Positions 51,959-61,822 of a DNA stretch of 64,000 nt are shown here, one piece after another. A model generated the notes under the pieces. That model searched no databases. It saw only the letters and a list, made by a program, of their open reading frames with translations, and was not told where the DNA came from. Source of the stretch: Plasmodiophora brassicae (Eukaryota > Endomyxa > Phytomyxea > Plasmodiophorida > Plasmodiophoridae). The first letter of the stretch is position 1, and each line of letters starts with the position of its first letter. Position numbers and translations under genes: made by a program. The stretch is from NCBI GenBank assembly GCA_039704465.1, contig JASFAU010000011.1, forward strand, positions 930,001 through 994,000. The letters are read 5' to 3'.

Positions 51959-53168
51959 ATGGCGTCGACGTCGGACGGTGTGCGCGACGTCCTGCGGGCG
52001 AACCTGGCGTGCCAGGCGGTCGTGCGCCGCCAGGTCGACGCGGTCGGCGAGCGCCTGCGATGGGTCGCCGCCATGCAGGCGCAGGTGTCGGCGGCGGCCG
52101 CGTCCGGCCGGAGACCGGCGCCGCCCGTCCCGCCGGCCGCGCTGACCAACCAGGCCGTCATGCAGTCCGACCCGTTCCAGGTCGCGCGGGCCTCGGTCCG
52201 GCTGGTGTGTGCGTTTGCTCACTACCCGTGCCGATTGCAGGACGACGACCAAGGGCGCGTCGAGCAGCCGCCGGTCGAGGCTCGCAGGAAGTTCGAGGTA
52301 TGCGCCGACCGCGCGTCCCGTCTCCGTCGCGAGATGTTCACCGCGTCGTCCCATGCCGCAGAGGATCATGGAGCTGGTGCCGCTGCACGTGGAGTCGCGG
52401 TCGTGGACGTCGGAGGAGCGCACCAGGCTGAAGCATGGCGTGGCGCACCAGAACCGGGTGCTGCTGACGCGGGCGATCCTTCGCGACGGTCAGCAGATGT
52501 CGCCGCAGGAGGTTCGCGAGCGGCTCCACGCCGTGCGTCAGATGTCGCTCGAGCTGCTGCTGGCGAACACGGCCAACGTCGACTGGAACGCGATCGCGCT
52601 GTCGCACGTCCGGGAGCACAACGCGGCCGAATGCCGCCTGCAGTGGATCTGCAACGACGACCCGAGGATCAACCGGTCGGAGCAGTGGGACGAGGTCGAG
52701 CTGGACGCGCTCGTCAGGCTCGCCGAGGACAAGTACCATGGGCGGCACTGGGTGCGTGTCGCGCGCGACCTGGGCACACATCGGACGGCGATGCAGTGCT
52801 TCCAGCGGTACCGGGCGATGCAGGTGACGAAGCGCCCGGACCGGTCCGAGTTCTGGACCGGCGACGAGGACGAACGCCTGAAGCTGTACGTGGCCGAGTT
52901 CGGCGACTCGTACTGGCCGCACGTGGCCCTGTTCCTGGCGGGGCGCACCGCCGGGCAGTGTGGCGCCAGGTACCAGTCCACTGTCGAGCATTCGATCCGG
53001 AGCGGGAAGTGGAACGACGACGAGGACCGGCGCCTGCAGATGGCCGTCCAGGCGTACGGCACGAAATGGGCGCGCATCGCCCAGCACATTGACGGGCGCA
53101 CCGGGCAGAAATGTCGCGAGCGATACCATAACGTGTTCGAACCGGTGGCGGCCAAGACGCGCGGGTAA
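51959..53168 (+). CDS. Multi-Myb-repeat protein, SNAPC4-like
   Basis: Exons 51959-52204, 52241-52297 and 52362-53168 give 369 residues. After a helical N-terminus come Myb/SANT repeats: NVDWNAIALSHV, SEQWDEVELDALVRLAEDKY (HWVRVARDLGTHRTAMQCFQRY), SEFWTGDEDERLKLYVAEFG (RTAGQCGARY) and SGKWNDDEDRRLQMAVQAYG (RTGQKCRERYHNV). The arrangement, with the phrase LGTHRTAMQC, recalls SNAPC4/SNAP190, the DNA-binding subunit of the snRNA-gene activator complex. Other R2R3-type factors cannot be excluded. A short Myb gene follows 60 nt downstream. Confidence 0.68.
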
Positions 53169-53228
53169 CGGCGCTCAAACGCGGGTGCGGTTCGTTCGCG
53201 ATCGGCTCACCGTTGTCGCCGTAGGACG

Positions 53229-53785
53229 ATGTTCACTGCGTCCGAGGACGAGCAGCTGATCGCCGCCGTCGATAGGTTCGGGCTGGGCAACTGGTCCAAG
53301 ATCGTTGCACATCTGGGGAAGCGGACAGACTCGCAGGTGATTTGAGCTCGCGTGTCGACGTCGGACGTTGCTGACCGCCGCCCTGGCAATAGTACCGCCG
53401 CCGGTACGCCCGCATTGAGGCGAAGCGCGCGAAACAAGCCAAAGCGGAACCCGTTGCCAAGCCTGACGAGGCCGTTCCCAACGTACAGGGCGGCGGGTCC
53501 ATCCCCGAGGAGGCGGTCGTACGTGCCCGGTGATGGCCGCTGTCCAATGGTCGCATGCTGACGATGTGTTAGCGCGCGTTCGCAAGCCAGCTGGTGAACG
53601 ACGACGAGGTCCAACATGGTCGTGCCCGAGCACCAAAGACGACGGCTCGTCGGCCCGGGGACGGCGACCACGACGGGTCGGACCCCGGGTGCGCGCCCGC
53701 TCGAGGCAAGCGGGCGCGAACGTCGTCGGCGGGTGGTGCCCGGCGATCCAGACGCATCCAGCAGGTGGCGCAGCGCCAATCGTGA
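53229..53785 (+). CDS. Small single-Myb-repeat protein
   Basis: Exons 53229-53336, 53393-53518 and 53573-53785 give 148 residues. Exon 1 and the start of exon 2 form one Myb repeat: TASEDEQLIAAVDRFGLGNW, SKIVAHLGKRTDSQ, YRRRYARIEAK. The tail is basic and low-complexity (APARGKRARTSS, GARRSRRIQQ), probably nuclear. Reading through the last donor (GTACGT) would stop earlier. It may be a split-off repeat of the upstream Myb gene, with which its promoter region overlaps. Confidence 0.55.
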
Positions 53786-54106
53786 GCGCAGCAGCGCCCG
53801 ATCGCTATCCTGTCGTTCGTGTCGGGTCGCCCCTGGCTGATACACACATGATGCCCTAACGACGTCCCCGGGTCGCTCGTAGTATCTATCCTCTGGGCGG
53901 GAACGCTTCCGCAACGTTCGCCGGGTGCCGTCTGCGTCTCCGACAGGGGGTTCCCCCGCCCGGAACCATTCGTGGCGGGTTCGGCCGAGCGGAGCGCCCC
54001 GCCGGCCACAACGTCGACAGGAATAGTCCTCGGGGCGCGCTTCCGTCCGGCGCCGTCGCCGGCACCCGATCGCCATTCCTGTAATCTATCATCCGCGCCA
54101 GCATCG
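53786..54106. other. Intergenic
   Basis: 320 nt between the small Myb gene and the secreted protein gene, presumably the latter's promoter. No motif recognised. Confidence 0.4.
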
Positions 54107-55255
54107 ATGCGCTCCTCGCTGATTGCCCTCGCGCTGCTGCCGCTGCTGCTGTCGCAGGCGTGCCTCGGTCATGTGTTCGTCCCGGTCGTCGTGCCCGGCG
54201 CGGCGACGGGCAGCTTCAACCAGCAGGCCATGAGCAACGTCAACCAGGGGTTCAACACGGACACGACCGGGCGCCTGGCGCAGACGAACGACTTCAGCAA
54301 CGCGCAGGCGTACGACCGGGCGAACACGGCCCAGTCGCAGGCGAGCGGCGCCAACATTGGCGTGGCCGGCGTCGTCGGCGCCGGCAGCAGCGGGTTCAAC
54401 ACGAAGGCGCTGTCGAGCAAGTTTGACCAAGGGGCGCTGACGGCGAACCAGGCGCAGGGCGTCAACCAGGCGCAGCACTCGGCCGCCTCGGGCCTGAACT
54501 CGCAGGTCACGAACGCCGGCCTGGCCACGACGACGTCGCTGAACGGGCCGGCGGGCGCGTCGTTCGGCCGCACCGGCAAGTCGCTGTTCGCCGACGGCGT
54601 CCAGTCGCAGGACAACGTCAACGGCCTGCACCAGAACCTGGCGCAGACGGCGAACACGAACCAGGAGTTCTCGCGCGGCGCCCTGAACCGCGACGAGGCG
54701 AACGCGGCCACGATCGGGCAGGGCATTGGCGGGGCGGGCAGCTCGGGGCAGTCGCAGGCGAACTTCGCGGCGACTCTCGACCAGGGCAAGGTGAAGAGCC
54801 ACGCGAACCGCAACGCGAACAATGTGGCGAACAACAGGCACCAGGCGAGCCTGGCGGCGACGACGAGCAAGAGCGCCGTGGACACGGCCAGCATCTTCGG
54901 CGGCGGCCTGGGGTCGTCCGGGTCCACCGACCAGCACGCGCGCGGGTCGTCCAGGGCGAACGCGTTCGACGCGGCCCAGAACGCGCAGGACGTGGCGACG
55001 TCGGTGGGCGACGCCAAGATGCTCAACAGCGAGTACGCGAAGGGGTCGCGGGGGTCGGCGGCAACGATCGGCACCGGCCTGGGCGGCGGCCTGAGCACTG
55101 GGACGAATTACGCGGCCAACGCCGCCGGCTACGACAAGCAGGCGCAGGTCAACCGCGCCGACGACGCCGCCAGCAAGTCGGCGTCGACGACGACGACGTC
55201 GTTCAACAACGAGGCGAACGAGAACGCCCTGCACTCGAATGCGATCATCCTGTGA
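54107..55255 (+). CDS. Secreted Asn/Gln/Ala/Ser-rich repetitive protein
   Basis: 382 residues, single exon. A signal peptide (MRSSLIALALLPLLLSQACL) precedes a low-complexity body with repeated phrases FNQQAMSNVNQGF, GGAGSSGQSQANF, HANRNANNVANNRHQ, FDAAQNAQDVATS and Gly-rich blocks (GIGGAGSSG, GGGLGSSGS, GTGLGGGLS) at roughly 60-70-residue spacing. No Cys after the signal peptide. It could be a wall/spore-coat or adhesive matrix protein; nothing more specific can be said. Confidence 0.65.
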   Translation: MRSSLIALALLPLLLSQACLGHVFVPVVVPGAATGSFNQQAMSNVNQGFNTDTTGRLAQTNDFSNAQAYDRANTAQSQASGANIGVAGVVGAGSSGFNTKALSSKFDQGALTANQAQGVNQAQHSAASGLNSQVTNAGLATTTSLNGPAGASFGRTGKSLFADGVQSQDNVNGLHQNLAQTANTNQEFSRGALNRDEANAATIGQGIGGAGSSGQSQANFAATLDQGKVKSHANRNANNVANNRHQASLAATTSKSAVDTASIFGGGLGSSGSTDQHARGSSRANAFDAAQNAQDVATSVGDAKMLNSEYAKGSRGSAATIGTGLGGGLSTGTNYAANAAGYDKQAQVNRADDAASKSASTTTTSFNNEANENALHSNAIIL

Positions 55256-55351
55256 GCCTCGCCCCCTGTGTCTGTCTATACACTACTTCGTGTGTGTGTT
55301 CCACCCCGGATCGTGAGTCACGCCCACATTTCTAATCTGAGAGCGGCAGCG

Positions 55352-55990
55352 ATGACGACGATGACGACGACGCCACGTCGGTCGTCGAGCGATGTCCTGC
55401 GGGAGGCTCGTCGTCGGACGGCGCTGGCGCGGCGCCTGACGGGACGCGGCGACGAGTACGACGACGACGACACGGTGGCAGGGTGCCCCGTCGTCGTCGA
55501 CGACGTCGTCCGGGGCGAGATGCTGGCGATGGAGCGGGTGGCCGGGGAGATGCGGGCGCGCGCGAAGCAATGGAACGTGGCGCAGGTGCGCCAGCTGGCC
55601 GAGATCGAGCGCCTGCGCTGCGAGATGGTCGGCCAGCGGTCGCCGTCGACGACGACGCCCCGAGCCACCGAGGAGGCGCTGCGCGCCTGCCGACGCAGGA
55701 ACGTTGAGCTGGCGCGGCACCTGTACCGGTCGTTCCAGGAGAACGAGCACCTGGTCGCCCTGCTGCGCAGGTGCACCCGGGTGCACCGGGCGCGGCGCGA
55801 GCTCGGCGAACGGATCGATGCGTGCGCCGGCGACGACGCGTCCGAGGAGGCCGTCGTCGCCGTCCAGCAGGCCCGGAACCGCCTGATCATGGCGCTCGAC
55901 CAAGCCCATCGCGACGACGACGACGACGACGTCGCGCCGCCCAGGACGTTCCTGGTCAGCTGCCGGCGGCGGTTCTGCGCCTTCCGATGA
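55352..55990 (+). CDS. Coiled-coil protein of unknown function
   Basis: 212 residues. A Thr/Arg-rich start (MTTMTTTPRRSSSDVLREAR), an acidic patch (DEYDDDD), a helical middle (EMLAMERVAGEMRARAKQWN, RQLAEIERLRCEMV, HLYRSFQENEHLVALLRRC) and an acidic HRDDDDDD before the C-terminus. No family recognised. ATG 55352 is one of two close Met codons; an in-frame extension upstream to GTG is unlikely. Confidence 0.5.
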   Translation: MTTMTTTPRRSSSDVLREARRRTALARRLTGRGDEYDDDDTVAGCPVVVDDVVRGEMLAMERVAGEMRARAKQWNVAQVRQLAEIERLRCEMVGQRSPSTTTPRATEEALRACRRRNVELARHLYRSFQENEHLVALLRRCTRVHRARRELGERIDACAGDDASEEAVVAVQQARNRLIMALDQAHRDDDDDDVAPPRTFLVSCRRRFCAFR

Positions 55991-56035
55991 CGATGGGGCG
56001 CCCGTGTTTCGGTAAACGGGAACGTTCGCACGGTT

Positions 56036-56375
56036 CTATTTGGGCACGGCGAGGTCGTTGCGAGGGCGGGCCGCCAGGGCGTCGGGCGGCGACGCCGGAC
56101 GACCCCAGCCCTGGCTCTCCTTCAGGTGGATGATGTCCGTCAGCTTGGCGGCCAGGTCGCGGTTCCGCCTGCGACACACACACACACACAATCATCAGCA
56201 GGATGCGCGCGTCCCGACGCCCAGCGCCGCACCAGTGCCCGTCCTCGACGGTGGCGTTCAGGTCGGCCGACGTCGGGTCGATGCGCTTGACGGGCGTCCA
56301 CCCGAACGCATCGCGGACGCGAATGCAGAGCGGCCCGACGATCTTACGCGCCAGCGCCTTCGACTGAGGCCTCAT
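56036..56375 (-). CDS. Small two-exon protein
   Basis: Exons 56375-56233 and 56168-56036 give 91 residues: MRPQSKALARKIVGPLCIRV, FGWTPVKRIDPTSADLNATV, EDGHW then RNRDLAAKLTDIIHLKESQG and a Pro/Arg tail ending NDLAVPK. The splice is supported by a consensus donor and a (GT)n tract just before the acceptor. The basic start suggests a mitochondrial or ribosomal protein, unproven. Confidence 0.5.
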
Positions 56376-56471
56376 TATCGCGTCGCCGAATCAGGAAATG
56401 GACGAGTGCCGACCCGAACCGTGCCGCGTCCACGTCTGCGTGTGTATTGGGAGGACGACGACGGACGCGTG

Positions 56472-57086
56472 TCAGGGGCGCTTGACGACGCGCAGGGAGA
56501 CGACGGCGTTGGCGTAGTGGAACTGGACGCCGCACAGGACCGTCCCGCTGCGCTGCTGGGCGATCGTCGGGCAGGCGGCGCCCGAGGCGATCCGCGCGAT
56601 CATGCGGTCGGCGCAGACGGACGGGTGGCGCACGACGACGCCGGCCGCCGGCAGCGGCGTCGGCGGCCCGAGCGCCGGCAGGGCGTCGTTGTCGCCCGGC
56701 GGCAGGTCCGTCGGGCACAGGTCGGCGTACGCCAGCACGACGGCGCCGGCCTCGTACAGGATGTCGTCCTGGGCGGCGTTGGGCGCGGCGCGGGCGTCGA
56801 CGCGCGCGTTCGGCCGCGTCAGCGTCACGATCGGGCCGGCGCACGGCTTGTCGTCGTCGCGCCAGGCGCACATGTCGACGAACGCCCGGTGCGCCTTGCT
56901 GTTCTGCCGGAACGTGATCGCCCAGAACCGGTCGAGGAACGCGCCCGTCTGCCCGACGCAGGCCTCCGCCCGCCGGAACATGGTCAGCATGCGCGTCGAC
57001 AGGAGGGCGACGGGCGGCGCCTCCGACGACCGCCATCGCAGGAGGCGCCCGGCCAGCTGGCAGCAGGGCGGGCGTCGCGCCCGCAT
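56472..57086 (-). CDS. Mitochondrion-targeted-like protein, tandem copy 1
   Basis: 204 residues starting MRARRPPCCQLAGRLLRWRS, a presequence-like leader. Body: AITFRQNSKAHRAFVDMCAW, PIVTLTRPNARV, YEAGAVVLAYADL, and a C-terminus CPTIAQQRSGTVLCGVQFHY then ANAVVSLRVVKRP. It is the paralogue of the next gene (57154-57879). No family recognised. Confidence 0.55.
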   Translation of the reverse strand: MRARRPPCCQLAGRLLRWRSSEAPPVALLSTRMLTMFRRAEACVGQTGAFLDRFWAITFRQNSKAHRAFVDMCAWRDDDKPCAGPIVTLTRPNARVDARAAPNAAQDDILYEAGAVVLAYADLCPTDLPPGDNDALPALGPPTPLPAAGVVVRHPSVCADRMIARIASGAACPTIAQQRSGTVLCGVQFHYANAVVSLRVVKRP

Positions 57087-57153
57087 CGACGACCGGGGGG
57101 GCGCGATCACGCCAGGGTCCGGTTCGCGCCGAATATGGCGGTTGTATGTACGG

Positions 57154-57745
57154 TCAGTTGGCGAGGATGTCGCGCGGCGTGCCCCGCAGGCCCCGGACGA
57201 CCTGCATGGAGACGCACGCGTTGACATAGTTGAAGTGGATGCCGCAGAGGACGGTGCCGCGGTGCTGCCGGACGATGGTCGGGCAGCGGCGGCCCGAGAC
57301 GAGGCGGCGGATCAGGTCGCGGGCCATGACGGGCGAGTTGCGGAACGGGACGCCCCGGTCGGGCAGGAGCCGCGGCCGCCCGACCTGGTTCGGCAGGCGG
57401 TCCGGGTCGGTCACCTCGGCGTACGCGAGGACGACGGCGCCGGCCTCCTTGAGGATGTTCGGGTGGTCGACGGCGGGCGCGACGGGCGGCCCGCCCAGCA
57501 CGGACGTGGGCGGCGTCAGCGTCACGACCGGGTCCGGGATCGCGCCCCGGAACGCCGTCCGGTCGTTCTGCTCCTTGCAGATGATGACAAACGTCAGGTG
57601 CGCGTGGCTGTTCTGGATCAGCGACACGTGGCAGAACGCGTCCAGGCCGCTGCCCACCACCTCGACGCTCGCCCGCGCCTCCCGCAGCCGGTCGATCGCG
57701 CGCCGCCCCAACGGAACCGTCATGCCGAACGTCGCCGCCCGCTCC

Positions 57746-57782
<37 letters not shown>

Positions 57783-57879
57783 GATCGTCCTCCCATCCCG
57801 TACCGTACCACCTCGGCAGCAGCAGCGCCCGCGCCTGCCACGTCGATCGAAGGGCGCGCCGTCGCACCGGCCACAACAT
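57154..57879 (-). CDS. Mitochondrion-targeted-like protein, tandem copy 2
   Basis: 241 residues from MLWPVRRRALRSTWQARALL, presequence-like, followed by an Asp run encoded by a (GTC)n repeat (about 57746-57783). Shared with copy 1: SHAHLTFVIICKE against SKAHRAFVDMCAW, PVVTLTPPTSV, KEAGAVVLAYAEV and CPTIVRQHRGTVLCGIHFNY. ATG 57879 is preferred over 57939, which lies inside the adjacent MITE. Confidence 0.55.
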
Positions 57880-57890
57880 GGCCGCCGGGG

Positions 57891-58540
57891 CTATGGAATT
57901 GTTAAAAACAGAGAATGGCTGGTGGAGTGTAAAATACATGTATTTTACACGTAAAAAACATGTTTAAAACAGCAGGGGGTTGCGCCCCCTCGCAGTACGC
58001 CTTCATACCATGGTCACGGTCCTGACAACCTGACCAGATTTGATGATCTCTTCGTCACCAACTGGGTACAAATGTGTGTCCGAAATCGCCTCGGCAAGTG
58101 TGCCTGGCTCGGCAATGCCAACGAACCCTGCGAACTCCAGTCGAATTACGTCTTCGTAATCGGAATCATCGTCTGGCTCTTCGTCAAAGTCACGTACTAC
58201 TACTTCCGAACCAAGCGACCCGGTTCAACGTGTGAAAGGGGTCATCTCGCGTATCTTTGTACGGCGATTCATCTGGGCACTTGAATGCGATCCCAGTTCC
58301 TTGCTCGACGTTGCATCCCGATAGTCGAGCGCGTAGCCGGGAGTGCACGCGGTTGCAGGACTTGTGATTCCGCTCGCCCCCGACGACGACGACGCGCACG
58401 CACAACGAAGGCTCTGGGATGGATCGGGAAACCCTTACGTTACCTGTATTTTACAGTGTAAAGTTGGTTCCTGAGTGGTGTATTTTACATGTAAAAAACA
58501 GGCTTGTAAAAAACACCCCTTTATTACAACAATTCCATAG
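57891..58540. mobile_element. 650-bp MITE-like element with 6-bp target duplication
   Basis: Begins CTATGGAATTGTT and ends with its exact reverse complement AACAATTCCATAG (13 bp), flanked on both sides by CCGGGG (57885-57890, 58541-58546). Internally it is AT-rich, unlike the surroundings, and its outer 100 nt on both sides hold palindromic TGTAAAATACATG/CATGTATTTTACA and (G/C)TTTTTTAC motifs. No transposase is encoded, so it depends on another element. It lies 11 nt upstream of the start of the tandem gene and before the PP2C gene. Confidence 0.82.
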
Positions 58541-58658
58541 CCGGGGCCCTGAACCGCGCGCGCTGGGCGACGACGGCACAAATAGTGCTGCCGCTTGTGG
58601 TCAACTGGCTCGATAGCGGCGCCGTCGCCCGGTTCCGCTCGACGGGACGCGCGATGTG

Positions 58659-58818
58659 TGCAGCTCGCGACACGCGCGATGCGTGCAGCTCGCGACACGC
58701 GCGGGGACGCTGCAGTCGCGCAGTGCGGCAGACACGTCGTCGTCGCAGGGACGGGTGCAGCTCGCGACTCGCGGGGGACGCTGCAGTCGCGCAGTGCGGC
58801 AAACGGCGTCGTCGTCGC
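58659..58818. repeat. Short tandem repeat upstream of PP2C
   Basis: Two ~75-nt units share GCAGCTCGCGACACGCG, GGGGACGCTGCAGTCGC and GCAGTGCGGCA followed by CGTCGTCGTCGCA. They sit right before the PP2C start codon, probably 5' UTR or promoter. Confidence 0.6.
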
Positions 58819-58822
58819 ACGC

Positions 58823-59958
58823 ATGAAGCGGGACGCGGCGTCGCCCAGGGCGGCGGGCGACGACGACGGGCGCGGCAAGCGCCTGCGAACCGGCACGCCT
58901 GTGATGATCGGGGCGGCGTCGGACCCGGGCAAGAAGCACATGCACGAGGATCGCTACGTGGTCGACGACGGCGGCGATGTCGTCGGCGTGTTCGACGGGC
59001 ACGCCGGCGCCTGGGTCGCCGACTACCTGCGCGAACACGCCGCGCCGTGCATCCGCGAGCAGGTCGCTCGGCAGGAGCAACCGAAACCCGCTCTGCAGTC
59101 CGCATTCCAGCAGCTCGACGATCAGGTCTGGAATGGTCCACCCGTCTGCGCCTTCTGCAGGCACCGACGCTGACGCATCGGTAGGTAGATCTTGAAGCAG
59201 TGCCCGGACGAGAGCGGCGCCTGCGCGGTCGTGTCCCTGATCGCGGGCAACGTTGTCTGGAGCGCCAACGTCGGCGATTGCAGAGTCGGGCGCGGATCGA
59301 TCTGGATTTGCCGCGCGTGTGTGCCGCCCCGCGTTGCTGACTGTCGTCGTCGGCGTGCAGGCGGTTCTCGCAAGAAGGGCGTCCCCGGACGCGCCGTCGT
59401 ACCGTGCCGTCGTAAGGAGTCGTCGTGTGGCCGGCTCGCTGATTCGGCCCTGAACCGCACACCCGTCGCAGCCTTTGACGAAGGACCACGCGCCGATATT
59501 CGCAGCCGAGGCGACGCGCATCAGGGCGGCAGGAGGGTTCGTCGAGGACGGCCGCGTCAACGGCCGCCTCGAAGTGTCTCGGTCGTTCGGTGATCGCGCG
59601 TTCAAACGCGCCGGCGTGATCTCGGCACCGTGTACGTCGGTGTGCACCTCATGCTGCCCTGATGGGTTGCTGATGGCCCGGCGCCACCTGCCGCATAGAT
59701 GTGTCCCATTTCCAGGTGCGCCCAACGGACGGGTTCCTCGTGCAGGCCTGCGATGGCCTGTGGAAGGTCATGGATGCGCAGGCGGTCGTGGACTTCATTG
59801 CGGCGCGCCTCGACGACCCCGACCTGGACGGCCACCACGACGACAACGACAATGGGAACGTGGCGCGCGTCATTGCCCGCCTGCTACTGACCCATTGCGT
59901 CGTCGATCTTCACGCCAAGGACAACGTCACCATCGTGATCGTCCTGCTCAACCGTTAA
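58823..59958 (+). CDS. PP2C-type Ser/Thr phosphatase
   Basis: Exons 58823-59125, 59189-59284, 59361-59411, 59472-59631 and 59699-59958. Motifs in order: KKHMHEDRYVVDD, VVGVFDGHAGAWVADYL (metal Asp and Gly), SGACAVVSLI, VWSANVGDCRAVLARR (across a splice), LTKDHAP, RLEVSRSFGDRAFK, DGFLVQACDGLWKVMD and KDNVTIVIVLLNR. The metal-binding aspartates DGH, DG and DN are present. A stand-alone enzyme; substrate unknown. Confidence 0.9.
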
Positions 59959-60081
59959 TGAACAGATCGGCGCAAACGCGGCTGTGACACGTCTAATAGC
60001 TGGGGGGAAGCGCGCGCTCTCCACGAATCACAGGCACGCGCATCGCTGGCACACGAGCGCGCACGCCCGATCGACGACGAC

Positions 60082-60780
60082 ATGACGGCGCCGAAGTCGG
60101 CCGCGACGGACGGCCTGGTGAACCCGCTGACGATGAAGGTCTACCTGACCTGCCTGAGCACGAGCGCCGCGCTCCTGTTCACGTTCCTCGTCTGCCGGAA
60201 CTGGTGCAAGGCGCGCGCCCGCCGTCGTCGCTTCATGGCGCCGACGACGCCGCTGGACGGCGCGTCCGACTGGCCCACCATCTACGACGAGATCGTCCTC
60301 GACGGCGTCGCCGCCGACGACACCGTCCGCCTGTCGCGGGAGTCGCACGCGGCCGCCCTGTCGAGGCCGTCCCGCCCGCTGACGCTCTACATCACCGTCG
60401 ACACGCTCGGCAACGTGTCCGGGCACGCCGACGAGTCCATCGGCAGGAGCGACATCAGCGGGTACACGCTGCCCGGCGGCGGCATCCGCTTCGTGAAGTC
60501 GTTCGGCGGCGGCAGCGGGCACCAGGTCGACTTCCGCGGCGACCTGCAGGCCACGTTCGCGCCCGGCGAATCACGCCTGGTGCTCGACGTCCGCGGCGAA
60601 TGGCTCCTGCAGCTGGATCGTCGTCCCTGGTGGCAGCGCGGCACGTTCCACGTGCAAGGGTCGATGGCGGCCCTGGCGCCCGCGGCGCACGCCAACGACG
60701 ACGACGACGCCCCCACGAAGCAGCACGACGTGTCTGTCGCCGTGCACGACGACCGCCCTGGCCGACTGTCCACCGTGTAA
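60082..60780 (+). CDS. Membrane-anchored protein of unknown function
   Basis: 232 residues. An N-terminal signal anchor (KVYLTCLSTSAALLFTFLVC) precedes RNWCKARARRRRF. The rest may be a beta-rich domain: YDEIVLDGVAADDTVRLSRE, LTLYITVDTLGNVSGHAD, YTLPGGGIRFVKSFGGGSG, VDFRGDLQATF, VLDVRGEWLL. Residues after the anchor are soluble. No family recognised. Ends 4 nt from the PPR gene on the other strand. Confidence 0.55.
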   Translation: MTAPKSAATDGLVNPLTMKVYLTCLSTSAALLFTFLVCRNWCKARARRRRFMAPTTPLDGASDWPTIYDEIVLDGVAADDTVRLSRESHAAALSRPSRPLTLYITVDTLGNVSGHADESIGRSDISGYTLPGGGIRFVKSFGGGSGHQVDFRGDLQATFAPGESRLVLDVRGEWLLQLDRRPWWQRGTFHVQGSMAALAPAAHANDDDDAPTKQHDVSVAVHDDRPGRLSTV

Positions 60781-60783
60781 ACA

Positions 60784-61752
60784 TCAGCCGTTTACTGGGG
60801 TCGCCGCCTGGAACGCGCTGGCGACGGCCGCGTTCTCCAGCAGCGACGCGTCGGTCGCGTGCCGGTACAGGTCCTGGAGCGCGCGCTCCCGGCCGGAACA
60901 GCAGGCGACCAGGCGGGCGAACACGGCCGGGTCGACCGCCGCCGGGCGTACCATCAGCCTGAAGACGGACAGGGCATCGTCGGGGCGGTTCGCGTCGACC
61001 AGGGCGCCCAGCACGAGGGAGGACAGGTGGTGCGACGGCGCCATGTTGTTCGCCTGCAACACCCGCACGATGCGAAACGCGGTCTCGACGCGCCCGTGCG
61101 ACAGGGCCGCGGTGGCGAACGCGTCGTAGATGGCCGGCTGCGGGTACGCCTCGATCTGCCGCGACTCGAGGCGGCCGACGAGGCGGTCGACCGTGTCGGC
61201 GGCGCGCGTGCTGGCGCCGGCGGCGTCGGCGCAGCAGGCCGCGAACGTCGCCAGCAGCGCCTCGCTCATGTCGACGCGGTTGTCGAACGCGTCCGACACG
61301 AGCGGGAGCGCCGATGCGGGTCGCCCGTGCGTCCGGCACAGGTCGGCCAGGTGGGAGATGACGCTACGCGTGCGAGGCACCCGCGAGCGCGTGTACACGT
61401 CCAGGGCGTCGTCCAGTGCGGCGGGCGCGGCGCGCTTGCACGCCCCGACGTACAGGCAGAACATGGACTCGTTGACGGCGACGCCGAGGCCCAGCGCGGT
61501 ACGCAGCACGTCGGTCGCCTTCGACGGCGCCGCCCGCTGACAGAATTGCAACATGCGCATGAAGAACGGGACGTCCAGCGGGCGCAGGCGCAGCTGGACG
61601 CACCGTTCGAACACGGCCCACCCCCGGGCCGGGTCGTTGTCGTGCTGCAGGGCGCGGACGGCGCCGGCCAGCGACGGGCGGCGGAAGAACTCGTGGAACG
61701 CGGCCGAGAAGGCCCGCCGGCCGTTGCGGATCGCCAATCGCGATACGATCAT
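60784..61752 (-). CDS. Pentatricopeptide-repeat (PPR) protein, paralogue of 17712-18974
   Basis: 322 residues. Presequence-like start MIVSRLAIRNGRRAFSAAFH, then GAVRALQHDNDPARGWAVFE, FFMRMLQFCQRAAPSKATDV, LYVGACKRAAPAALDDALDV and later PPR-like helix pairs (AIYDAFATAALSHGRVETAF, SLVLGALVDANRPDDALSVF). Its first ~130 residues align with the other PPR gene (GGAIRALRDEDDADRGWQRF, FQSMLTFCGRHAPAKAPSVL). ATG 61752 is genuine. Role in organellar RNA inferred. Confidence 0.65.
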   Translation of the reverse strand: MIVSRLAIRNGRRAFSAAFHEFFRRPSLAGAVRALQHDNDPARGWAVFERCVQLRLRPLDVPFFMRMLQFCQRAAPSKATDVLRTALGLGVAVNESMFCLYVGACKRAAPAALDDALDVYTRSRVPRTRSVISHLADLCRTHGRPASALPLVSDAFDNRVDMSEALLATFAACCADAAGASTRAADTVDRLVGRLESRQIEAYPQPAIYDAFATAALSHGRVETAFRIVRVLQANNMAPSHHLSSLVLGALVDANRPDDALSVFRLMVRPAAVDPAVFARLVACCSGRERALQDLYRHATDASLLENAAVASAFQAATPVNG

Positions 61753-61822
61753 CGACGTCGGTCGCCTCGCAAGTCCGCCGCGCGCGACGCGAGCTCCGAC
61801 GTCTCACCACCAGTCCGTGTAT

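Noticed and set aside
57154..57939. Start of the tandem-copy-2 protein at 57939
   Set aside because: That ATG lies within the MITE; the ATG at 57879 gives a plausible presequence and avoids element sequence.
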